This document shows positions 51,216 to 61,228 of a stretch of DNA of 64,000 nt, one piece after another (positions within the stretch are counted from its first letter, which is position 1; each line of letters begins with the position of its first letter). The notes under the pieces are model-generated. The model had not been told where the DNA came from, did not search any database, and saw only the letters and a program-made list of their open reading frames with translations. The DNA comes from Mikania micrantha. Taxonomy: Eukaryota > Streptophyta > Magnoliopsida > Asterales > Asteraceae. Both the position numbers and the translations under genes were made by a program. The stretch lies in NCBI GenBank assembly GCA_009363875.1, contig CM018698.1:61053439-61117438 (forward strand). The letters are read 5' to 3'.

Positions 51216-53688
51216 ATGGGAATACATAAATGGGGTTACGAGATCAACACCGCCTCCCCTTCTTGCATCTCTTGGATCAACTCCTATTATCACCAGGTAA
51301 CATATTCAAATCACTTGTATTAATGGATTGTATTCGATTCGATTATTTGATTGTTGAAGGTACTTAGTTATGGAAGAAGACGTGATGTGATCATGAAAGC
51401 AATCGATGATGATCCTAACTGTGTACTCGCAAACATTTTGGCTGCCCACTTTTGTTCTTCTTATGACCCTAGCAGAGTTCAATCGCTTGTTCATGCTGCC
51501 AGCTCCAATCTAGTATGTCCTCACCATCACATCACATCACATCTCTTCTGTTTTTACTAATTTTTTATGTACTGTACTTGTAGGGAAATGCAACTCCTTA
51601 TGAAAAAGCTGTTTTTGAAACAATCCAGTGTTTGATGTCACCTGATAGAGATGATCATGTTGCCGTTGAGTTGCACTCCAAGGTGGATTTCTTACCCACT
51701 TACGCTTCCTTTCACTTGTAAATTTTAATCCTATACCTCTCTCTTGCAGCTGTTGAATGATTTTCCAAAGGATTTAGTATCTTTGAAGAGGGCTCAAGTT
51801 CTATGCTTTTACATGGGCCGACCAGATCTGTCTTTGCAACTCGTTCAACAGGTCTACTTTCCAAATATTCTTTTAATGGAGTAGTTGTTAGCTGATGCTT
51901 TTCTCGTTCATTTCCAGGTGCTTCCTGCAAATAATCACCAAGATTTTGTATACGGAATGCTTGCATTTCCTCTGTTAGAACTCGGACGAATGGGAGATGC
52001 TGAGAAAGCCGCCAGCACGGGCTTTCAAATCAACAAGGAAGATCCATGGTCACAACATGCCGTGAGCCCCACCTATACCAAATTTGCATTGCTTACTATG
52101 ATTCATTGTCATTTACGCTTGGCAATGGTTCTTTGCAGTTGTGCCATGTTTTCCAATACCAGTGTCGGTTTAAGGAAGCAGTGAAGTTTATGGAAGAATG
52201 TTCAAAATCTTGGGCTCCTTTATCGTCATTCATGTAAGCATATTGAACATGATACATATGAAGGTTTTTTTTTGTTCCCTTCTAAAATGAAAGTGACTGT
52301 CTTCCCCTAATAGAACAACTTTCATAAGTTACAAAATGACATTAACATGTAGGAACACTCACAATTGGTGGCATGTTGCTCTCTGTTACTTAGAAGGCAA
52401 CGCCCCCTTGGAAAATATCCGTGAAATTTATGAAAACCGTATCTGGAAAGAGTTAGATAGAAGCGATGCTACGCCTGTAGAGGTTTGTACCCTCTTTCGT
52501 TTTTGCATAGGGGTCATTTCCAGTTGTAAGTTGTGCTCTGTGGGTTTAGGTATACCTGAACGCAGTTGGCTTTTTATTACGTGTTCATGTAAGAGGAGAA
52601 TTCCATTTCTTTGAGGACCATATGAAGATGTTAGCAGGTTATCTGTCAGATCGAGTGAGTTTTTCATTTCTTTAATTATTCTTTTTGAAATGAGGCTTTG
52701 GATTACGAACATTGTTTTACTTACTTATTCTTGGTCCAATATAATTGTCAGGCCTTTTGGTATCTTGAGTGGCACCTTGATTTGTTAATATTATGGGCCT
52801 TAGCTTGTATTGGAAAGGCATCTGAGGCTCAAGACTTGCTCAATGGCTTAAAATTGAAGTTAGAATACTTGCTCTTGGTTTCTCTGATTAAGTTGTGCTC
52901 GTTTGTTTTACTTTAAATGTCGTGTTACACACAGGGTTTCTACAATGATCCCAAAGAAGGAAAAGTTAATGCAGAAAGGGCTCATGGTTTGCCTGCCTCC
53001 TTTTTGTAGTTTTTTTTTTTTTTACATAGCAAGTTTTATTATTGAGGTGTCATGACGAAGTTGTTATCAGCTTGCAGAAGCTGCATACGAGTATGGGAGA
53101 GGTGATTTTACTCGAGCATTGGAGTTGCTTGGTCCAGACTTCGATGCGGAAAACTGCAAGGTGCTTAAGGAATTCACTCTTCAGTTGGGTTAAGTTACCT
53201 GTGGTGTGTAATTGATGTTTTCTTTAGTTATAATTGTATATTGCAGATGGTGGGTGCCTCAGGGGAACAACTTGATGTGTTTAATGAAGTTTGGTACGTT
53301 ATGTTACTTGATGCAGGAGATGCTGAAAAGGGTAAGGATCTGGACACTTGTTTGATGTGTGTGTTTAATTGTTGATATATGTAATGTGACCTCCTTCCTT
53401 GCAGCGATTGAAGTGATTGAGAGGCAGTTAAAGAAGAGAGACGGAATCCCCTTTTTATGGCGGTTGTTGGTATAATAAGATACAAGTTTATTTAAACTCT
53501 TGGCATAAAAGTTGCTTGAAAGATTGATTTGTGTGTGGTGGTGGGATGGTTTGTATGTTGTGAAGAATACTTAGACTAATGGTTGGTTTGTATATTTGTT
53601 TCAGGAGAGGGGATACATGGCATTGGGGAAGCAAGAAGCTGAAGCTATAGGTGCAAAAGCCAGGGCGTTAGAAATTTCCTACTTCTAA
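51216..53688 (+). CDS. TTC38-like TPR-superfamily protein, complete 14-exon gene
   Basis: Exons 51216-51296, 51360-51512, 51584-51682, 51750-51851, 51918-52061, 52139-52233, 52353-52482, 52550-52654, 52752-52858, 52935-52986, 53071-53160, 53247-53331, 53405-53469, 53605-53688. They sum to 1,392 bases, 463 residues, all GT-AG, all in phase. The protein starts MGIHKWGYEINTASPSCISW. Conserved stretches: RPDLSLQLVQQVLPANNHQD, VYGMLAFPLLELGRMGDAEK, THNWWHVALCYLEGNAP, AFWYLEWHLDLLILWALA, LAEAAYEYGRGDFTRALELL and GIPFLWRLLE. These match plant homologues of tetratricopeptide repeat protein 38, whose molecular role is not established. Helical TPR-like repeats fill the whole length; no signal peptide or membrane segment is seen. 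Length equals the family norm, so the gene looks functional. Confidence 0.9.
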
Positions 53689-56220
53689 CAAAAAACTGGG
53701 GCGCTGGGTACATTGTGCGCCTAGTGTATGTAATACCTATATATACACACTTTATTAATAATTATCTTAGTTACTAAAGAATGATTGAGGATCAAATACA
53801 AAGTGAAATTTTGTTACAAGTGTAGCTAGTGATATGAGCCATTGATCTGGATAATAAAGGGTTAAAATTTGAGAGAGTGTTAGCACGTATAAAAAATACA
53901 ACTAACAGCACCGGCAGCAACGGAAGTGAAAGGAAAAAACCACTTTTGTCTACTTTTACAAATTCTTTAAATAATTTAATTATATTTAATCCTATGTTTT
54001 TTAAACAACTTTTTACACCAATCCGAATTCTATGGGGCTGAAATTTTTAACTTTAAAATGAGCAAAATTTAAACTTCAATCAGTTGGACTTAACTCAACA
54101 GCTTATAGTAAAGAAAGAATCAAGTGGAAACTCTTAAATATAGTGAGAACTTTCTAGAAAAATCAATTAAAATCATCCATTTATCTAAAATACCAGCGTA
54201 GTTCCTAAAATTATGGGCGATCAAAATTAGGTTCTGACTCATAAAACATGTGAAACAAATCTGGACTGGCCTGTGAAAACTGTTTGATTTAGTACTCGGT
54301 TTAGTTCACGACTATCTTTCTATCTATTATTCGGTTCCAGTCCAAACATATGAAACCCAATCGCATGTATGCGTGTTTATGATTTTGTATGTTTTTTGTC
54401 TATATGCGATATATATACGCGTGTTGAGTGTTATATATATACTAACTTAAGCAATATATTCCCATTTCTTAGCAGGATGGAGACAAATCTTACTCTTATC
54501 CCAGTTGAGATAGACATGCTGCTATGGAGTCTACGGCTCAAAGTTGTCGTTTGAAGTTAATCAAACTAACACTTTCAACCTTATTTTCACAAAATAAGTA
54601 AAATAACGTTAAAATTAGGGCAATTTTACTTTGGCTCCTCGAGAGCCCAAACATATTTACATTATATGAGTCCATCGAAAATCGGATGTAATACACACAC
54701 ACATATATATACATATATGTGTGCGACAAATGTGTGCGTATATAGTATGTTTCTTGGTACACATAAAATGTGTACCTGGGAAACATGGAATTGATCTGCG
54801 GTGATTTTGTAGGAGGCGTGTTACGTTTTATTAAAATAATAACAAAATATATTAACGATACTCTTGTTATATTTGGGAAATAAACTAGTACAACACCATG
54901 TATACTAAGTGAATGATAATAGAAATATAAAATCCAATTTATATAAAGTATTATATAATTTAAAGTGCTTTCTATAACAAAATTTTCAATACTTCTTGTA
55001 GCATTCTTAACTCTAGTTTTCAATCCATCGTGTCTTTTACTTATTCTCCACTACAACATGGATTAAACGTATGGATTGTGGTTGAGACACATATTCAATA
55101 CGCTTCCCTTAAAACGTATTTCGCGGCTCTTATCAGGACGAACGTGTGTGTCTCCTAGAGTACAACAACCGAAAAAGTTGTGTACCATCGAGAATGTCCA
55201 CACACCCGAGATTTCACTGAATTTTTAATATGTTTAGAATATATAGGAAATATATGAAGTATGAGATAGTTGATGTAGTAATGAGAACATATCTCTCAAT
55301 CCTTTACATAACTTGGTCCACAAAATAATTAACCAAAAAATGAACATTACAAGTTTATTATTTATACCTAACAATTGCAACTTTTCATTAACTTCTACCA
55401 ATGAACCATCACATATTAATATATATTTATAACTCTAATTTAAAAGTCATAAACAAAAAATTATTTAGTAATAAAATTTGTTTAAGAATTTAATTTAAAA
55501 GATGTAACGCTTGCTATCAAGTTACATATTTTACCTTCCAACAACTAAACTTGAGGATTGAAATGCTATTCATAACATTAGTAAAAAACTCAATATTACT
55601 AAATTTCCAAAAGACTACGATTTTGAAGGCCCCAAGCGAACATAAACTTGGGATCCTATTGATATTAATTTATTGACTTAGCTCAAAAATATTTGTAGGT
55701 TAATTTATTTGATTTTTAGTATTTGTTCATCAAGATTTGTACCTTCGTCAAAATTTTAGGTTCATCGGAATTTAAAGATTCGTTAATGTGTGTACATCAA
55801 GAGCTATGAGTTCGTGTAAAGCTATACGTTGATCAAGATTTATAGTATTTATAATTATAATTTATGCAAACCTTTGCATTGATCCCTATAATGGTTCATT
55901 TAAAGATTCTTATATAAGTTTTATTTGGCTTTTTTTGAGAAACTTGATTAATGTAAATGAGGCAACATGACAATCGATTACAAATACAAACAAGGATGAT
56001 TGGATGAATCTGCAATCACAATTAATTAAAAATGATGAAAATTTGTCGAGATTTGTATACTTAAGATTGAAGGATATATATCTCTAGTCTCTATCCAGAC
56101 TAGGCAACACTTGATTTTCTCAAAAACACGAGGAAGATTGATCGATTAGATTTGCCCTATTAGAAAGATTTCTTTCAAATCACAGTACAACATTTCATAT
56201 GAGTATCTTGTATAATACTC
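53689..56220. other. gene-free stretch after the TTC38-like gene
   Basis: 3' untranslated region, then AT-rich DNA. An AATAAA-like word (ATAATAAAGG, about 53851) may serve polyadenylation. A mixed CA/TA simple repeat lies near 54690-54725. At 55085-55205 there is a moderately GC-rich patch (ACGTATTTCGCGGCTCTTAT) that I could not assign. Confidence 0.4.
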
Positions 56221-56224
56221 TTTA

Positions 56225-56366
56225 CCTAGAACCACTGTTTGTATTCGACTTCCATAGAAATTGGTTGATCGTATATTTCATTAGAGTTCTATGATTCAGA
56301 GTATCCTTTCTTATTTGATCCCTTTGAATTCCATATTCGAAGTTGCGATCGGATCTATTCATTAAA
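56225..56366 (-). pseudogene. ycf2: plastid ycf2 fragment, second nuclear copy
   Basis: Minus strand: MNRSDRNFEYGIQRDQIRKD followed by TLNHRTLMKYTINQFL, a conserved stretch of Ycf2 that is different from the one at 16327. It stops shortly after. It is the first part of a second plastid DNA insertion that continues to about 56810. Confidence 0.78.
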
Positions 56367-56508
56367 ATATGTTGTATATGTAAATCCTAGATGTGAAAAT
56401 ATGTGGAATATTTCTATGAAAAAGTAAAAAAAAAAAAAACACAGACTAGACGTAAATCAATAGAAATAAGAAGAGCCGATTATATAGAAATACTGAATCG
56501 TAAATAGA

Positions 56509-56645
56509 AGCTTCTGCAATTTCAGAATCCCCCTGGCGAATGGCCTGTTCTCCCCGGTCGGAATAGGTGGGTTAATTCCTTCCCTTAGAACCGTACTTGA
56601 GAGTTTCCTACCTCATACGGCTCGCCAGTCAACTCTTTTTGTATC
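56509..56645 (-). pseudogene. ycf3: plastid ycf3 exon 3 start with group II intron end (nuclear copy)
   Basis: Minus strand. 56645-56559 has the end of a group II intron: GAGCCGTATGAGGTAGGAAA then CTCTCAAGTACGGTTC, which can pair as domain V, and a domain VI-like tail. From about 56558 the exon reads GEQAIRQGDSEIAEA, the start of the last exon of the photosystem I assembly factor gene ycf3. It breaks off after about 15 codons. Confidence 0.75.
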
Positions 56646-56674
56646 CCATTTGAATCTACCATATCTAACTGAAT

Positions 56675-56806
56675 AAAATCTACTAGTTTCTTCATTATTT
56701 GTAACAGTTCTTTACTTGGGGGGTTGGAATCTTTCTATTCCGTACATATCTGTTCCCGAGCTTTTTGATATTACTAAAAGGGGTAGAGTCTTTGGAACAA
56801 TAAATG
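56675..56806 (+). pseudogene. ndhA: plastid ndhA fragment (nuclear copy)
   Basis: Plus strand: NLLVSSLFVTVLYLGGWNLS then IPYISVPELFDITKRGRVFG, a segment of NADH dehydrogenase-like complex subunit A (exon 2). A stop lies just before NLLV. It joins the ycf3 piece head to head, which is not the plastome arrangement, so the insertion is composite. Confidence 0.8.
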
Positions 56807-57214
56807 GTAACATTTTCTTGAATTTTGTTTTTGTTTTTTAATTTTACTTTTATATTAACATCACTTTAAGTCAAAGTAAGAAACTAGGACAAAAGGGAAA
56901 AGGATATGAGCTTCGAGACAATATTAGAAAAGAAAATCTAGGCATTCTAAAATCATACGAAAATAATAAAGACTTCTTTTTATTGTTCCAGATTAACAAA
57001 ATTATCTCAATTACATATATATAATTTATTTTCTAAAAAAAGGGCTTTAAGTTTAGGGTGGTCTCAAGTTTTGGCTTCACCCCACACAGGGAAACGATCG
57101 ACCTTGAATTGATCTACCATATAAATAAGATAACCTTAACATTTTGATTTACACTCAACATCTCCCCATAATTCAAATAATGGTGACTCTCAATCTTCCC
57201 CGCAATTAACAAAA
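56807..57214. other. gene-free AT-rich DNA
   Basis: Between the second plastid insertion and the Copia fragment nothing can be assigned. Confidence 0.35.
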
Positions 57215-58140
57215 TTGTTACACTCCTAGCGTTTTTGTAAAGATATCCACCACTTGTTCTTGAGTGTCAACCGGTTTTAATTCCACTTGTCATCAACTAG
57301 AGTTCTTATGAAATGATACTTGACGCTAATATGTTTTGTGCAACTATGAAATCCTAGTACTTGCTTATAAATATTGGAGACTGGTTATCACATAAGATTG
57401 CAATAGCTTCCTTTTGTTCATGCATCAATTCAACTAGCATTCTCTTAAGCCAAACAACTTGATATGCACATGCTGCAGCCGCTATGTGTTCGGCCTCCAT
57501 GGTTGAGAGAGCAACAACACTTTGTTTCTTTGAGCTTCACGAAAAGCTCCAGATTCAATTGAAAATGGTTGATTGAGCAACAACACTTTGTTTCTTTGAG
57601 CTCCACAAAAAGCTCCAGATCCAATTGAGAAAGCATAAGCTGAAATGCTTTTCTAGTTTGGCGAAGACCTTACCCAATCACTATTTTAAATATCCCAGCA
57701 GCTTGATTGCTTGATTTCTTTCAACTAATATCCCATTTTTCAGTGTACTTGCCACATATCTGAGCATTCATTTGGCAGCTCCTAAATGATATAATGATGG
57801 TTGGTGCATAAATCGAGACATAATACTTACAGCAAAGTAAATGTTTGGCCGGGAGTAAGATACATAAGATCACCAACAAGACTACGATATATAAAACAAT
57901 TAGCTATCTTACCACTATTATCTGCTTGAAACTTCTTATTTGAGTTCATTCGTGTGTTTGCTCCTTTACACTTTGTCATACCAAATCGACTTAGAAGATC
58001 CTCAATGTATTTCTTTTGGGACAAAAAATATTATCTTTCTTCTGTACAATATCTAGCTCCAACAAATAATTGAGAACACCAATGACTATCATATCAAATC
58101 TTTGAATCATTTGTTGCTTGAATTATTCAATTTAGAAATG
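57215..58140 (-). pseudogene. Copia H RT-RNase H fragment
   Basis: Minus strand remnant: MIQRFDMIVIGVLNYLLELD, SQKKYIEDLLSRFGMTKCKG, and IYRSLVGDLMYLTPG (58130-57840), then a degraded RNase H with words such as ATMEAEHIAAAACAYQVVW (57510-57440). Within it about 70 bp are tandemly doubled (57495-57630, sharing GAGCAACAACACTTTGTTTC). No LTR is seen. The gypsy 4 LTR begins directly at 58141. Confidence 0.7.
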
Positions 58141-60359
58141 TGTAAGCCCCAAACCCACCAACACATACCACGTGTGTTTAAACGACAAATGAAAATAGGT
58201 CCCAGATTTTTCAAAACCGACAAATGTAATTAACACCATAAACACTCCATTTACATACGACTTTACAAAATAATTGATGTTAATTAAACATTCAATAACA
58301 AAAATTACATTTGAGTTATCACCAAAAACCTTTGTTTAACACCAACAAAGTAAAACCACAAAAAGTGTTTGATCCGAATCCCTGCGAGGCAAACCGATCA
58401 CGACCCCGTTCACCCCTTCCGTTCACCTGAAACACCATAATTAAGTCACCATTAGTTCATTAGAACTAAGTAAGATCACCATGCCCGACCACACGAGCTT
58501 ACATGACCCAAAAAGTCAATTTTGGTCAAATTTTACTCGGGGCGTATGGTTTAGGCGTATCTGGGGCGTATCACAGACAAAATCAAGAGTTGAAGCTGAA
58601 GGAGGCGTATGATACGCCCCCCCCAGGCGTATCATACGCCGGGCACCACCTGCACATCTATTTTTGCTGTTTTAAGCCATCTCAACCCCTTTCGCTCAAA
58701 TACGACCGTTCCAATACCCCCATAAACATTATATAACACCATATAATCATATTAAACACCTTAATTCATCAAATTATAACCATCATGGTCATAATATCAA
58801 ACGATTTACTAACGGGTCGTTTGCACCCAAAACTCCATTGAAATCTTATTCCACAAGATTTCTCAAGTTAAGTAAACCACACCACTTGTGTTTTACTAAC
58901 TTGATTACACCCAACAAAGAACATTCACACACCATGTGAATAATTCAATGTCATAATCACACCACTTGTGATTCAAAACACCAAGATTAAGTCAATTTCA
59001 AATATAAGTTCACACACCTTGTGAACTATTTGCATACAACCACCACACATAAAAATAAACACTAAGTCAATCATAGACTAGTATTAGAACACCATTTCAA
59101 CAATAATCAAGCAACATATATCACCTATTGCTCATTATTGACTAGCAACAAGATCATAATCACCAACTCACCTAAAAGTCAAATCTTTCACTATAACATT
59201 CATACATGCATAACACCATTACACATAACAAGTAAAAGATTTGGGTGACTTACCTTGTTCCAACGTGCTATCCTCTATAACCAATTCCTTCCCGGGTCGT
59301 TTGGTTTCACCCACACCTTCACTATCAATTCCTATTATCACAACTAATAGGTTTAATATAAAGTTTGACCACAATTAGTCAACATACACCCCAATGTCAA
59401 CATTTTCAATCTAATTTGTTTCCAATTGACCCTTAACCATATCAATTCACCATTGTTGATGTTATAAACCCACATAATTCACATCACCATTGGTTTAAAC
59501 CAATTTTAAGTTAAATACCCTACTTGGCATTTCATCAAACACCTTGTATGCACAAATTCATGTGCTAATGATCATTCATCATTAAAACACCTATGTAGCT
59601 CCATTATTATGTTTAAAAATGATCAATCTCAACAATTTCACCACAAACTACAATAATATAGTGAATATCATCAAATCCCCACCTTTAAACACTACTTTAC
59701 ACACCATGTTCATCAACTCCATGAAAACCCCAATTCCCCCATTTTCATAACATGTAAATCATGAAAGAAAACAATCAAAAGTTGTTCCTATATGATTATC
59801 AACATCATTAACAACATTTGACACTCTCAAAACACCAAATTTGAGAGTTTTACCCATCAAACCCACACCCCCTATGGAGACCCACGAAAATCCCATCAAA
59901 AACACCCAAAAATCTTACCTAGATGTTGTTTGATGCAAGGAGAACTCCAATTTCAACTTGCATTCAAGATTAGATCAACATCCAACCTCCAATTTGATCA
60001 AATCTTGAAGTTCTTGATTTTTCTCCTTGTCTTCCTTCTCTTTCACGTCTCCAACACACACACACACATAAAAGTGTGAAATGTTGACCAAGTCAACATT
60101 TAAAACCCCCTTGTTATTTAGCTTTCATCTATTGACACTTCTAACCCCTCAATTTACATGTTAAAACTAACTAACTCATATCCAACTTAATTAAGTTAGT
60201 TAACTCCTACTACAATATATTTAACAAAAACTTATTTAAATCACCCACCAAATAATATTTAAGATAATTAAATCATACAAAACACCCATTAATTAAATAA
60301 ACACAATCATACACCAATTATGTTTAATTTATAATATTTCACCAAAATGGGATGTTACA
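58141..60359 (-). repeat. gypsy 4 3' LTR (2.2 kb)
   Basis: On the minus strand it starts TGTAACATCCCATTTTGG right after the polypurine tract AAGGAGGGGAGAATT and ends GGTTTGGGGCTTACA at 58141. There is no coding sequence. It contains many copies of words such as CACACCACTTGTG and ACACCATG, and, at 58597-58634, two adjacent palindromes of 15 bases, GGCGTATGATACGCC and GGCGTATCATACGCC. The other LTR of the element lies beyond the window. Confidence 0.82.
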
Positions 60360-60400
60360 AATTCTCCCCTCCTTACAAAGGTTTCGTCCCCGAAACCTCG

Positions 60401-61228
60401 TTACACCTCAAAAAGAAAAGGATAAAATTTCCGCATTTCATCCTCGGACTCCCACGTAGCATCCGAACCCCGTCTGTTCTTCCATTGCACCATTACTTGG
60501 TTAATCGTCTTATTCCGAAGTTGCTTGACTTTTCTATCCAAGATAGCCACCGGTTTCTCAATATAATTGAGTTTATCATCAATCACCAAATCCTCCAATG
60601 GCACATAAGCCGATTCATCCGCCAAGCACTTTCGCAAATAAGATACGTGGAATGTATTGTGAATCCCACTTAACTCCTCCGGTAGCTCTAAGCGATAGGC
60701 AACCTCGCCAATCCGAGCTATAATCTTAAATGGTCCAATAAACCGTGGACTAAGTTTCCCCCGCTTTCGAAAACGAATCACACCCTTCCAAGGAGAAACC
60801 TTTAACAACACAAAGTCTCCCACTTGGAATTCGATCGGCCTCCTCCGTTTATCCGCATACGATTTCTGACGGTCTTGTGCCGCCTTTAAATGAGCTCGTA
60901 TCTGATCGATTCGTTCGTTTGTCACCTTTACTACCTTTTTGCTGGCGAGTTCCCTTGGTCCCACTTCTCCCCAACACACGGGAGTTCTACATTTTCTCCC
61001 ATACAAAACCTCAAAAGGAGGCATTCCAAGACTGGAATGATAACTGTTATTGTAAGAAAACTCCGCCAAAGGTAGGAAATCATCCCAACTTCCCCCAAAG
61101 TCAATGATACACGCACGTAACATGTCCTCAAGCGTTTGAATGGTTCTTTCACTCTGACCATCCGTTTGAGGGTGATACGCTGTGCTCAACAATAATCTCG
61201 TACAAATTCCTCCTGAAAATTCTTCCAA
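60401..61228 (-). CDS. gypsy 4 integrase C-terminal part and chromodomain
   Basis: 275 residues: RLLLSTAYHPQTDGQSERTI with the integrase glutamate, LAEFSYNNSYHSSLGMPPFE, VLYGRKCRTPVCWGE, then VGDFVLLKVSPWKGVIRFRK, GPFKIIARIGEVAYRLELPE and HNTFHVSYLRKCL. It ends with the chromodomain PVAILDRKVKQLRNKTINQV, VQWKNRRGSDATWESEDEM, FYPFLFEV. It is joined to the upstream pol frame by a one-base deletion near 61195-61205 (ELGTRLLL expected, EF/GICTRLLL seen), so the element is probably only just broken. Confidence 0.9.
   Translation of the reverse strand: MEEFSGGICTRLLLSTAYHPQTDGQSERTIQTLEDMLRACIIDFGGSWDDFLPLAEFSYNNSYHSSLGMPPFEVLYGRKCRTPVCWGEVGPRELASKKVVKVTNERIDQIRAHLKAAQDRQKSYADKRRRPIEFQVGDFVLLKVSPWKGVIRFRKRGKLSPRFIGPFKIIARIGEVAYRLELPEELSGIHNTFHVSYLRKCLADESAYVPLEDLVIDDKLNYIEKPVAILDRKVKQLRNKTINQVMVQWKNRRGSDATWESEDEMRKFYPFLFEV

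Noticed and set aside
56559..56645. Mobile or functional group II intron
   Set aside because: Only domains V-VI and a few exon codons of plastid ycf3 are present, so it is a plastid DNA fragment.
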